Position numbers and translations under genes: made by a program | The notes under the pieces: model-generated | Seen by the model: the letters and a program-made list of their open reading frames with translations, nothing else | Told to the model about the DNA's origin: nothing | The model's database searches: none | Shown here: positions 26,701 through 35,255 of the stretch, piece after piece | Layout: each line of letters starts with the position of its first letter | Position numbering within the stretch: position 1 is the stretch's first letter | DNA from: Pseudaeromonas paramecii | GTDB taxonomy: Bacteria > Pseudomonadota > Gammaproteobacteria > Enterobacterales > Aeromonadaceae | Reading direction: 5' to 3' | Length of the DNA stretch: 64,000 bases | Assembly: GCF_039540575.1 (NCBI RefSeq) | Contig: NZ_BAABFC010000014.1 | Coordinates: forward strand, 62,001-126,000

Positions 26701-27753
26701 CTAGAAGGGCAGGTCGAGCTGACGCTCGGCTTGCCCCTCCGGCAGCCCCACACTCACACCAACCAACCTGACGCCCCGTCCTGCGCCACGCAACCAGGCC
26801 TCTTCCAGTAAACGGACAAACAGCGCCGGTTCCCATCCTTGTACGCTGCGTTCCACCGTGGTCTGCTGGAAATCGGCAAACTTAAGCTTCACCCCCTGTC
26901 GGCAAATACGCTCCGGGCAGCAATGTCGTTGCAACCGGCCGTGCAATTCCTGCAACAGTTCCGTTAAACAGGCCTGGGCGGCCGCCTCCTCCATCAGATC
27001 CGATGGGTAGGTATGCTCCACCCCCACCGACTTGCGCACGCGATCGATTTCCACCGGCCGGTCATCCACCCCTTGAGCCCGCTGCCAGAGCATCTGACCA
27101 GTACGGCCAAACTGTTGCAGCAAGCGTGACTTGGGCCAGGCCAGCACATCTTTGCCCTGATACAGGCCCACCGCCGCCAAGCGTTCGGCACTCTTTTGAC
27201 CTATGCCGGGGATCTTGACCAGAGGCAGTTGCGCGGCAAAGGCCGAGGCCTCCGCCGGCGAGATCACAAACAGGCCATCGGGCTTGTTCTGCTCGGAGGC
27301 AATCTTGGCGAGAAACTTATTGGGCGCCACGCCGGCCGATGCCGTGAGGTGCAGTTCCTGGGCTATATCGCGCCGTATCGCCTCGGCGATGCGAGTGGCA
27401 CTGCCACCACACAGCGGCGACGCGCTGACATCCAGATAGGCTTCATCCAACGAAAGGGGCTCGACGAGGTGGCTATAGCGGGCAAAGATATCTTGTAATT
27501 GGCGGGAGACCTGCTTGTAGAGCGCCATACGACCGGGCAACACCCGCAGGCCAGGACAGAGGCGAAGTGCATGGGCCGTGGCCATGGCGGAACGCACCCC
27601 AAAGCGGCGCGCCACATAGTTGCAGGTCGCAATCACGCCCCGCCGGTCAGCCGCGCCACCGATGGCCAGCGGCACCGTCCGCAAACTGGGATCCTCCCGC
27701 ATCTCCACCGCGGCGAAAAAACAATCCATGTCGATATGGATAATCTTGCGCAT
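26701..27753 (-). CDS. dinB: DNA polymerase IV
   Basis: Y-family translesion polymerase, 350 residues (E. coli 351). Catalytic carboxylates are visible in MRKIIHIDMDCFFAAVEMR (Asp 8) and LSLDEAYLDV; the helix-hairpin-helix KIPGIGQKSAERL and a little-finger domain follow. The C-terminal QLDLPF fits a beta-clamp-binding tail. A perfect LexA operator lies nine bases upstream of the ATG, so expression is SOS-controlled. There is no clear Shine-Dalgarno, and the LexA box occupies part of that space. It follows cheB on the same strand. Confidence 0.96.
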   Translation of the reverse strand: MRKIIHIDMDCFFAAVEMREDPSLRTVPLAIGGAADRRGVIATCNYVARRFGVRSAMATAHALRLCPGLRVLPGRMALYKQVSRQLQDIFARYSHLVEPLSLDEAYLDVSASPLCGGSATRIAEAIRRDIAQELHLTASAGVAPNKFLAKIASEQNKPDGLFVISPAEASAFAAQLPLVKIPGIGQKSAERLAAVGLYQGKDVLAWPKSRLLQQFGRTGQMLWQRAQGVDDRPVEIDRVRKSVGVEHTYPSDLMEEAAAQACLTELLQELHGRLQRHCCPERICRQGVKLKFADFQQTTVERSVQGWEPALFVRLLEEAWLRGAGRGVRLVGVSVGLPEGQAERQLDLPF

Positions 27754-27760
27754 GACAAAT

Positions 27761-27780
27761 ACTGTATGTGAATACAGTAT
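27761..27780. promoter_or_regulatory. LexA (SOS) box of dinB
   Basis: CTGT-ATGTGAAT-ACAG (27762-27777) matches the gammaproteobacterial LexA consensus CTGT-N8-ACAG exactly, with flanking TA on both sides extending the dyad. It stands directly before dinB. Confidence 0.93.
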
Positions 27781-27812
27781 CCATGCTAGCGCAAAATGGA
27801 CGGCATCACCAG

Positions 27813-28901
27813 CTAACCAACGCGGCTTCGCCCAGTTCGAGAAAAAGCGAGGATCTGCTCCGGCATGGCATCCAACGGGTGGACTTCCTCCACCGCCTGC
27901 AGGCGGATAGCCTCCTTGGGCATGCCAAACACCACGCAACTGGCTTCATCCTGAGCCAATGTTTTACTGCCCGCCTCACGCATGGCCAGCAACCCTCGCG
28001 CACCATCATCCCCCATCCCGGTCATGATGATCCCCAGGGCATTGGGACCCGCCGCCTTGGCGACCGAGCGAAATAGCACATCCACTGAGGGCTTGTGCCG
28101 GTTGACGGGGGGCGCATCCTGGATTTCCAGACAGTAGTGGGCGCCGGTTCGACATACTTGGGTCTGCAAGCCGCCGGGGGCAATCAGCGCCAGCCCCTCC
28201 ATGACCCTGTCACCGTGTCGCGCCTCCCGCACCATGATCTGACAATGGGCGTTCAAACGCTCGGCAAACGCCGCAGTAAACTTCTCCGGCATATGCTGCA
28301 CAATCACCAGCGCAGGGGCATCGGCAGGCAGCCGGGTCAGGATCTGCTCCAGCGCCAGGGTGCCTCCGGTTGAGGTTCCTATTGCCACCAGTCGATCCGT
28401 GGTGTGCAGCAAGGCGGGAGCCTGAGTGGCACGCCCAGTGACCGATGGACCCGGTACCGCCGTCGGGCAGGTGACCAGGGAGGAGCGCTTCGCCGCGACC
28501 CGCGCACAGCGGGCCTCACGTATGGCGCTCACCAATTGACTGGCGATGCTTTCGAGATGTTGACGAACCCCCAACTTGGCCTTGGCAAAGACGGCCACCG
28601 CCCCGGCGGACAAGGCTTCCATGGTCAAGCCGGCCCCCTGTTCGGTCAATGAGGAGCAAATCACCACAGGCGTGGGGTGGGAGGACATTAACTGCCGCAA
28701 GAAGGTCAAGCCGTCCATGCGTGGCATCTCCATGTCCAACACAATCACATCGGGCCACGCCTGTTGCATCTTGGGCAAGGCGGCCACAGGATCCACAGCG
28801 GCACCGGCCAACACCATGTCTGGCTGCTGACCAATCACCTCCGCCATAAACTGGCGCACCAGGGCAGAATCATCCACCACAAACACCCGGGTTTTGTTCA
28901 T
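27813..28901 (-). CDS. cheB: Chemotaxis protein-glutamate methylesterase/deamidase CheB
   Basis: Removes methyl groups from chemoreceptors and deamidates glutamines, giving adaptation. A receiver domain (VFVVDDSA at the N-terminus, VIVLDMEMPRMDG with phospho-acceptor Asp 56) is joined to the methylesterase domain with GTSTGG (Ser), QHMPEKF (His) and IMTGMGDDG (Asp). 362 residues. Its ATG overlaps the cheD stop as ATGA, so translation is coupled. It is the last gene of the chemotaxis operon; 35 bases separate it from the dinB LexA box and no terminator is visible between them. Confidence 0.95.
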   Translation of the reverse strand: MNKTRVFVVDDSALVRQFMAEVIGQQPDMVLAGAAVDPVAALPKMQQAWPDVIVLDMEMPRMDGLTFLRQLMSSHPTPVVICSSLTEQGAGLTMEALSAGAVAVFAKAKLGVRQHLESIASQLVSAIREARCARVAAKRSSLVTCPTAVPGPSVTGRATQAPALLHTTDRLVAIGTSTGGTLALEQILTRLPADAPALVIVQHMPEKFTAAFAERLNAHCQIMVREARHGDRVMEGLALIAPGGLQTQVCRTGAHYCLEIQDAPPVNRHKPSVDVLFRSVAKAAGPNALGIIMTGMGDDGARGLLAMREAGSKTLAQDEASCVVFGMPKEAIRLQAVEEVHPLDAMPEQILAFSRTGRSRVG

Positions 28902-29386
28902 CGCCAGCTCTCCTGGGTCAGACGGGGCTCAGTCACGCCCAGCAGTTGTACCTCGTAATGACCGCGGGTACCATCCACTGCCAGCTTGCGATACTGATCG
29001 CCACCACAATCTTGTTGCAACAGCGGCAAGCCCAGGTTCGCCAACGCCTCGCGCATCCATTGGATATTGCGATAACCGACGCTGCGGCTAAAACCACCAC
29101 TGTCATAGAGCCGTGAGCTGCCACCAAATAGCGACAGGTGAAACTCATCTGGAAAGACGCCGACCTTGCGCAGATCATTGAGCCAGCGCGCCAGCATCAC
29201 ATCACCATAGCGGGTATCGTTAGACCCCTCCGCAGGCGCACAAGGCAGCACCACATGGCTGACCAGTGTCAGTTGCCGCTCCGGATGCCAGGCCACCAAG
29301 GCAATGCAAGATCCTAAGAGCGTCACGACCCGCTGCTGCGGCAGGCCGAAAAAATAACCACCCGGTACCAAAAAAAGCGCGGTCAT
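28898..29386 (-). CDS. cheD: Chemoreceptor glutamine deamidase CheD
   Basis: 162-residue deamidase that converts receptor glutamines to glutamates. Catalytic landmarks are VVTLLGSC (Thr and Cys) and LTLVSHVVLP (His), as in known CheD proteins. I chose the ATG at 29386, which overlaps the cheR stop as ATGA; a start ten codons earlier would lie deep in cheR. CheD is absent from E. coli but common in Vibrio-type accessory chemotaxis clusters and Bacillus. Confidence 0.92.
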   Translation of the reverse strand: MTALFLVPGGYFFGLPQQRVVTLLGSCIALVAWHPERQLTLVSHVVLPCAPAEGSNDTRYGDVMLARWLNDLRKVGVFPDEFHLSLFGGSSRLYDSGGFSRSVGYRNIQWMREALANLGLPLLQQDCGGDQYRKLAVDGTRGHYEVQLLGVTEPRLTQESWR

Positions 29387-30189
29387 GCCTGCCTCCGGTA
29401 GACAGAGGGACCACACGGCACCAGCGGCAAGTCTAGCCCCTGCAATGTTTCCGAATGCCCAACAAACAACAGCCCCTTGGTGCTGAGATGCGGCAATATC
29501 CCCTGCACTATTTTCTGCTTACCCTGCGCATCAAAATAGATGAGCATGTTACGCAGAAAAATCACCTCAAACTGGCCCCAATCCCGCGGCAACGACTCAT
29601 TGAGATTGAGACAGCGAAAGGTCGCTCGTCGGCGTAAGGCCGGGCAGATCTGCAGGTAGCCCTCCATCTCTCCCACCCCCTTGAGGCAATAGCGTTTCTT
29701 CCAGGGCACCGGGATCCCTTCGGCCCGACTCAAGGGATAAACGGCAGACTCGGCGGTCTGCAGGGCATGACGACACAAATCTGACCCGAAAAGTTGCCAA
29801 CTGGACTGTGGCAAAACGTCGCTGAGCAACATGGCCAGAGAATAGACCTCTTCACCCGAGGAACAGGCTGCACTCCAGAAACGCGACGGCACTGTGCCCT
29901 GCTGCAACAGCCACTGGCGCAGAAACTGGAAGTGTCCCTCCTCCCGGAAGAAATAGGTTTCATTGGTGGTCAACAGATCCACTGCCAGGCGCCGCTCCTC
30001 TTCACTGGCCGGCGCCAGCAGTATGCCGACATAGTCCGCGAAGCTGGCACAGGCTAAGGTGCGCACCCGTTTCATCAGGCGCCCGGCCACCAGCTGACGC
30101 TTGTGATCGGCCATGGTGATACCGGAGACCCGGCGCATCAGCTCCCGGATCTGCCGGAACTCCGTCTCCTCCAGTACCGGAAACTCCAT
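29383..30189 (-). CDS. cheR: Chemotaxis protein methyltransferase CheR
   Basis: SAM-dependent methyltransferase that methylates glutamates of chemoreceptors. The 268 residues include an N-terminal helical domain (about 5-75) and the catalytic domain with TNETYFFRE and WSAACSSGEEVYSLAM (SAM-binding). The last part includes FLRNMLIYFD, also typical. It begins three bases after the cheW stop codon and overlaps cheD by four bases. Confidence 0.95.
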   Translation of the reverse strand: MEFPVLEETEFRQIRELMRRVSGITMADHKRQLVAGRLMKRVRTLACASFADYVGILLAPASEEERRLAVDLLTTNETYFFREEGHFQFLRQWLLQQGTVPSRFWSAACSSGEEVYSLAMLLSDVLPQSSWQLFGSDLCRHALQTAESAVYPLSRAEGIPVPWKKRYCLKGVGEMEGYLQICPALRRRATFRCLNLNESLPRDWGQFEVIFLRNMLIYFDAQGKQKIVQGILPHLSTKGLLFVGHSETLQGLDLPLVPCGPSVYRRQA

Positions 30190-30192
30190 GAT

Positions 30193-30723
30193 CTAGCCCC
30201 CAAGCGTCAGCTCAGCCGGCAGGGTCTCCGGGGTCAGCCGTTCCAGATCCAGCAGCTTGTCCACTCGCAACAAGATGAGAAATCCGTCTTCACGCCGGGC
30301 CATCCCCTCAATGAAGTCGCTGCGGATTGCGGTACCAAAGCTCGGTGGCGGCTCCACCTGGGCCGGATCTATGTCCAGCACCTCGTCCACCGCATCCACC
30401 ACCAGCCCCACCAACGCCAGTTCTCCCTCATTGGGCAGCTCCAGGATGATGATGCAGGTGCGCCGGCTAATCTGTGTCAAGGCCCCCCCAAATCGGGCGG
30501 CCAAATCCACTACTGGGACCACATTACCTCTGAGGTTGATCACCCCACGCACGTAATCGGGCATCATGGGCACCTCAGTGAGATGCCCATATTCGATAAT
30601 CTCACGCACTCGGCTGATAGGCAGGGCCAGTGCCACCCTCATGCAGCGAAACGACAGATGCTGTCCGGCCGGACCCCCAACCCCATTTAACAACAGCGTG
30701 GTTTGCTCGGTTAACTCAGCCAT
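30193..30723 (-). CDS. cheW: Chemotaxis coupling protein CheW
   Basis: 176-residue adaptor joining chemoreceptors to CheA. Typical features are CMRVALALPISRVREII near 27-45, VRGVINLRGNVVPVVDLAARFG near 59-80, and LVGLVVDAVDEVLDID. It lies eight bases after the preceding chemoreceptor gene and three bases before cheR in one transcription unit. Confidence 0.94.
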   Translation of the reverse strand: MAELTEQTTLLLNGVGGPAGQHLSFRCMRVALALPISRVREIIEYGHLTEVPMMPDYVRGVINLRGNVVPVVDLAARFGGALTQISRRTCIIILELPNEGELALVGLVVDAVDEVLDIDPAQVEPPPSFGTAIRSDFIEGMARREDGFLILLRVDKLLDLERLTPETLPAELTLGG

Positions 30724-30731
30724 GCTGCCTC

Positions 30732-32369
30732 CTAGAACTGTACAAAACGACCATCACCAGCATCGGCATTCATGGCGATACCAGCGGGAGATGAGGCCTT
30801 GACACCCGTCGTCTGCCGCACCTTGCGCGGGACGCCGGCGTCGCCTTCACCCACCTTGAAGAAGCCAATCAGCTCCAACAACTGACCCGCCTGGGCGTTC
30901 ATCTCCTCTGCGGTTGCCGCCAACTCTTCGGAAGAGGATGCACTTTGCTGGGTAATCTGATTCAGCTGATCCATGGCCACATTGATCTGGGCCACGCCGG
31001 TACTTTGCTCTTGCGAGGCGGCGGTAATTTCCTGCACCAGATCCGAGGTGCGCTGAATATCCGGTACCAGTTGCTCAAACAGGCGACCGGCCTGCTCCGC
31101 CAAGGAGACGCTGTTGCTGGCGACTTCGCCAATCTCCTGCGCCGCCACCTGGCTGCGTTCAGCCAGCTTACGCACTTCAGCCGCGACCACCGCAAACCCC
31201 TTGCCATGATCACCGGCTCGGGCAGCCTCTATGGCTGCATTGAGCGCCAGCAGATTGGTCTGATAGGCGATGTCATCTATGATGCTGATCTTATCGGCGA
31301 TCTGCTTCATGGCATCGACTGTGCTCTTGACCGCCTCCCCGCCACGCAAGGCATCGGTGGCAGCCTTCGTGGAGATGCCGTTGGTCACCTTGGCACTTTC
31401 GGTATTCTGTGCGATAGAGGCCGACATCTGTTCCATGGAGGCCGAGGTTTCTTCCACGCTGGCTGCCTGCTCACTGGCTCCCTGGCTCAACGCTTGGGAG
31501 GTAGCACTCACCTGCTCGGCCGCACTGGAGAGGGCATCAGCCGCCCCACGAACCTCGCGCATGGTCAGCCCCAGTTTTTGCACCATCTCCTTGAGGGAGT
31601 ACAACAAAGAACTCTGATTGCGCTCATCCAGCTCTATGGTGAGCCCCAGCTCGCCATCCGCCACCTTGCGCGTGATGGCCACGGCGTAATCCGGCTCACC
31701 ACCCAGCTGACGGACGATCCGGTTGGCGATGAACAAGCCCATTCCCAGCCCCAGCAAGACCCCCAGCAGTATGGCACCCAGCATTAACCAGGTACTTCTG
31801 TCGTACAAAGCCTGCGCCTGGGATGCCCGCAGGGCAGCTTGCTGAACCTTCTGATTGGCAATCTGTTCCACCTGCTTCATCACAGCCGAGACCACGGGGG
31901 CATAAGGACCATCCAAGTACGTAATGGATGGCAGTGAATCCTTGAGCGGTTCGGCATAGCTCATGGCCATCACCTTCTCCAGCCCTTCCTTGTAAGGGGC
32001 CCAGAGTTTGTCAAACTCGGTGAACAGGGCTTGTCCTTCTTCGGAGGTGAAATACTGCCTGGCCTTGGCCAGATCCTGTTCCAGGGCAGCCGCTGACTGA
32101 CGCACATCCTGAGCCCGCTTATCCCGATCAACCTCACTATCGGCCAGCATCATGGCTCTAAGCGAGCGGCCGATGGCCATAAATTCGCTGGTGGCCTGCC
32201 CTGCCAACTCCAGCCCCAGCAGATCTTTTTCGTAGATGACATTAGTCATCCCATTGATCTGCCTCATATTTACATAACCGACCGCCCCCACCACAGCCGC
32301 CACCACCGACATCAGTACAAAGGCCATGATCAATCGGGTCTTTAATTTCATCTGGTTGAAGAAATTCAT
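30732..32369 (-). CDS. Methyl-accepting chemotaxis protein with four-helix-bundle ligand domain and HAMP
   Basis: 545-residue transmembrane receptor. Membrane helix 1 covers about residues 12-32, a periplasmic four-helix-type domain about 33-190, and helix 2 about 193-215. A HAMP domain follows (FIANRIVRQLGGEPD to about 265), then the signalling coiled coil with IDDIAYQTNLLALNAAIEAARAGDHGKG. The ligand is unknown. GGGAG precedes the ATG. It lies inside the che operon, so it is probably the dedicated receptor of this cluster. Confidence 0.93.
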   Translation of the reverse strand: MNFFNQMKLKTRLIMAFVLMSVVAAVVGAVGYVNMRQINGMTNVIYEKDLLGLELAGQATSEFMAIGRSLRAMMLADSEVDRDKRAQDVRQSAAALEQDLAKARQYFTSEEGQALFTEFDKLWAPYKEGLEKVMAMSYAEPLKDSLPSITYLDGPYAPVVSAVMKQVEQIANQKVQQAALRASQAQALYDRSTWLMLGAILLGVLLGLGMGLFIANRIVRQLGGEPDYAVAITRKVADGELGLTIELDERNQSSLLYSLKEMVQKLGLTMREVRGAADALSSAAEQVSATSQALSQGASEQAASVEETSASMEQMSASIAQNTESAKVTNGISTKAATDALRGGEAVKSTVDAMKQIADKISIIDDIAYQTNLLALNAAIEAARAGDHGKGFAVVAAEVRKLAERSQVAAQEIGEVASNSVSLAEQAGRLFEQLVPDIQRTSDLVQEITAASQEQSTGVAQINVAMDQLNQITQQSASSSEELAATAEEMNAQAGQLLELIGFFKVGEGDAGVPRKVRQTTGVKASSPAGIAMNADAGDGRFVQF

Positions 32370-32390
32370 CTTGTTCTCCCGTGTCTCTTC

Positions 32391-34553
32391 TTATGAATCC
32401 AAGTGACGCTGTGTGTTGACCTGCCCCAAGCCATGCATGCGCTGCAGCATGCCCGGTATGTCCAGAATCAGCGCCACCTGGCCTGAGCCCAGAATGCTTG
32501 AACCACTGATATCCTTGAGCTGCGAAAACAGGGATCCCAATGGCTTGATGACGATCTGTTGCTCACCCAGCAGTTGGTCGACGATCAGACCCAATTGTTG
32601 CTTGCCGTGCCGCACCACGACGATATTTTCTCGCTTGCTCTGTAACCCATCGATGGCGAAATGTTGACGCAAATGCACCAGGGGCAATGGCCGGCCACGC
32701 AGCTCACGATAGTCATAGCAGGCCTTGTTCTGGCTGCCGTCGGCCTCGAGGCATTCGGTGACCATCTCCAGAGGGATGACCAGTGGCGTATCCCCAACGC
32801 TCACCAGGAAACCATCTATGATGGCCAGGGTGAGCGGCAACCGGATCCGGACGCAACACCCCTCACCCAATTGAGAGTCCAGTTCTATGCTGCCTCGCAA
32901 TGCCTCCACATTGCGTCTCACCACATCCATGCCCACCCCCCGGCCAGACAGATTGCTCACCTGTTCGGCGGTGGAAAAGCCAGCCTCGAAAATCAGCTGG
33001 TATACATCGCTATCGCTCAATGAGGTCTCGGCGCTGATCAGGCCTTTTTGGATGGCTTTTTGCCGGATTTTTGCCGGATCCAAACCTCGACCGTCGTCTC
33101 GCACTTCAATCACTATGCTGCCGGACTCGTGGTAGGCGTTCAGTCCTATGATGCCCTGGCTGGGTTTGCCGGCCTGACGCCGCTCTTCCGGTGACTCAAT
33201 GCCATGATCCACCGCATTGCGTACCAAATGGGTCAGCGGCTCACTGATACGTTCCACCACAGATTTATCCAGCTCGGTCTCGGCCCCCTCTATCTTCAAG
33301 CTCAGCTGTTTCCCCAGATCCTGGCTGGCATCTCTCACCAGACGTTGGAAACGCACAAAGGTTTCCCCTATCTCCACCATCCGCAGACGCAAGGCCGACT
33401 CGCGAATCTGCTCCACATGCCGATTGATGGCAGACACGGCCGATAACAGCTCGCTGTCCGCCTTGCGCTTGGCCAGCATCTCGCCACCGGCGGCGGAAAT
33501 CACCAGCTCGCCCACCAGATTGATGAGCTCATCCATTTTGTGGGCCGACACCTTGATATAGGCACTTTCCGCCTGACGCTTGTCACGGATCTGACCCTGT
33601 TTAGTCAGCGCCTGCTCAACCGCCGAAGGCGGTACCATCTTCTGCTGCACCAAGAGCTCACCCAGCCTCATATCCGGTTGCTGCTGCGCCTGCAAAGCCA
33701 GCCCCTCGGCCAGCTCCTTGGTCGTCAATAGGCCACACTGGATCAGGATCTCCCCCAGCAAGGCGTTCTCTTCAGGCAGATCCAGGATCAGATTGAGATA
33801 GTCCTGTACCCGACTATCCGGCGGTAAAATGCGGATCTGTGACAGCTCGGCAATAAATTCAAATACGGCTTCAATTTCGGTCTTGCTGGCAGGACTCACC
33901 AACTCCAGCTCCATGCCCAGATAGCAACGTTCGGCATCAAACTCCTGCCAGTTCGGCAAGTTGGCATGTATCAGGTGCAAATGGCTGATCTGACCTAGCT
34001 TGCCCAGGTAGCGCAGAAAGGAGGCCGGTTCAAAGCCAAACTGAAACAACTCGGGGGAAAACCTCAGGGAGATATGCCAGCTGGCCGGAGTCTCATCGTG
34101 TGGCTCCCGCTCAACCTGAGCGGTGGACTCACAGGCAACGGGAAAGGTTGGCGGATCGTCCATCAATGACTGCAGCCGAGCGTATTGTGCCGGATTGTCG
34201 GCCAGCAGATCCGCCGGTGCCTCACCGGCCGCCAGACGGGCCACCTCGGCTCGCAGCACATCCAGCCCGGCCAACAAGGCAGATATTTGCTCCTGCTCCA
34301 GTTGGCTACCCTCGTCACGCACTCGCATGATCAGGCTCTCTTGCTGGTGGGTGAACGCAACAAACGCATCCAGCGCAAACAGCCCGGCCGACCCTTTCAA
34401 TGTGTGGATAGCGCGAAACAAACCATTGAGGATCTCTGGATCCGTCGCCCCCTGATCCAGTTCGAGCAACGCCGCCTCCGCCTGTTGGATCAGATCGCGC
34501 GCTTCCTCAAGAAAGTCGGCCAACAAGGTGGCCCATTGTTCCTGACTGAACAT
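32391..34553 (-). CDS. cheA: Chemotaxis histidine kinase CheA
   Basis: 720-residue cytoplasmic kinase. The HPt domain has the phosphorylated His at about 50 (FRAIHTLKGSAGLF). A middle region (about 150-330) has an unusual LGEILIQCGLLTTKELAEGL repeat-like segment. Dimerisation (about 340-400), ATPase (LVRNAVDHGIE, EVRDDGRGLDPAKI, SGRGVGMDVV) and a CheW-like C-terminal domain follow. It phosphorylates the CheY and CheB of the same cluster. The spacing to its neighbours is 10 and 21 bases. Confidence 0.95.
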   Translation of the reverse strand: MFSQEQWATLLADFLEEARDLIQQAEAALLELDQGATDPEILNGLFRAIHTLKGSAGLFALDAFVAFTHQQESLIMRVRDEGSQLEQEQISALLAGLDVLRAEVARLAAGEAPADLLADNPAQYARLQSLMDDPPTFPVACESTAQVEREPHDETPASWHISLRFSPELFQFGFEPASFLRYLGKLGQISHLHLIHANLPNWQEFDAERCYLGMELELVSPASKTEIEAVFEFIAELSQIRILPPDSRVQDYLNLILDLPEENALLGEILIQCGLLTTKELAEGLALQAQQQPDMRLGELLVQQKMVPPSAVEQALTKQGQIRDKRQAESAYIKVSAHKMDELINLVGELVISAAGGEMLAKRKADSELLSAVSAINRHVEQIRESALRLRMVEIGETFVRFQRLVRDASQDLGKQLSLKIEGAETELDKSVVERISEPLTHLVRNAVDHGIESPEERRQAGKPSQGIIGLNAYHESGSIVIEVRDDGRGLDPAKIRQKAIQKGLISAETSLSDSDVYQLIFEAGFSTAEQVSNLSGRGVGMDVVRRNVEALRGSIELDSQLGEGCCVRIRLPLTLAIIDGFLVSVGDTPLVIPLEMVTECLEADGSQNKACYDYRELRGRPLPLVHLRQHFAIDGLQSKRENIVVVRHGKQQLGLIVDQLLGEQQIVIKPLGSLFSQLKDISGSSILGSGQVALILDIPGMLQRMHGLGQVNTQRHLDS

Positions 34554-34563
34554 CCCTGCCCCC

Positions 34564-34869
34564 TTAATGATGTGACAGCACTATGTCGTCGCCGAAATAG
34601 GGCACCAGCTGATAAAGATCAAACAGCTCAATCACCGCAGTGGAGTGATTGATCAGTACCAGGGCATCGCCGAGCCATTGCCGTAGCGCCATCAGCAACT
34701 GCACACCGGCCGTATCCACCTCCTCCACAGCGGCAAGATCCACCGTCAGCGTCCTCAAGGGAGGCTGTTGCAGGTTTATCAAAGCCTGTAACTGTCCTAC
34801 CTCGTAGATGGTAAGGGCCCCCATCAGCTGCAGTGTGCTCTGCTCTGGATTAAACGCGATATCCAGCAT
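34564..34869 (-). CDS. STAS-domain protein of the chemotaxis operon
   Basis: 101-residue STAS domain (anti-sigma-factor-antagonist fold). The usual phosphorylation site region reads VEEVDTAGVQLLMAL, so a threonine (about 53) stands where SpoIIAA has serine. It lies between cheY and cheA with 8- and 10-base gaps. Such proteins occur in Vibrio-type accessory chemotaxis clusters; the role is not well defined and may be a regulatory partner of the array. No cognate switch kinase or SpoIIE-type phosphatase gene is visible here. Confidence 0.85.
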   Translation of the reverse strand: MLDIAFNPEQSTLQLMGALTIYEVGQLQALINLQQPPLRTLTVDLAAVEEVDTAGVQLLMALRQWLGDALVLINHSTAVIELFDLYQLVPYFGDDIVLSHH

Positions 34870-34877
34870 ACGCCCTC

Positions 34878-35243
34878 CTACATCACCAATTTTTGCACCG
34901 CAGCCAGCAGTTGAACCGGCTGAAACGGCTTGACGATCCAGGCTCGCGCACCCGCGGCCTGCCCCTCCTGCTTCTTGGCTTCCTGGCTCTCCGTGGTCAG
35001 CATGACCACCGGGGTGAATTTGTGCTCTGGCTTGCTCTTGAGGGTTCGCAGAAAGGTGATACCGTCCATGATCGGCATGTTCACGTCACTGATGATGAGA
35101 TTGACCCGCTGACCACTGAGCTTGTTAAGGGCATCCTGGCCATCACAGGCATCGATGACGCCATAGCCCTCTGAAACCAGGGTCGCCTTCACCAGTTGTC
35201 GAATGGAGAGAGAATCATCGACGATCAGAATGGTCTTGCTCAT
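34878..35243 (-). CDS. cheY: CheY-like response regulator
   Basis: 121-residue single receiver domain. The acidic pocket is ILIVDDS (Asp 9-10), the phospho-acceptor is Asp near 53 in LIISDVNMPIMDG, and the conserved Lys is in WIVKPF. It is the probable output of CheA in this cluster. Whether it binds the flagellar motor or another target cannot be told. No cheZ phosphatase gene accompanies it. Confidence 0.93.
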   Translation of the reverse strand: MSKTILIVDDSLSIRQLVKATLVSEGYGVIDACDGQDALNKLSGQRVNLIISDVNMPIMDGITFLRTLKSKPEHKFTPVVMLTTESQEAKKQEGQAAGARAWIVKPFQPVQLLAAVQKLVM

Positions 35244-35255
35244 TGTTTTTCTCCC

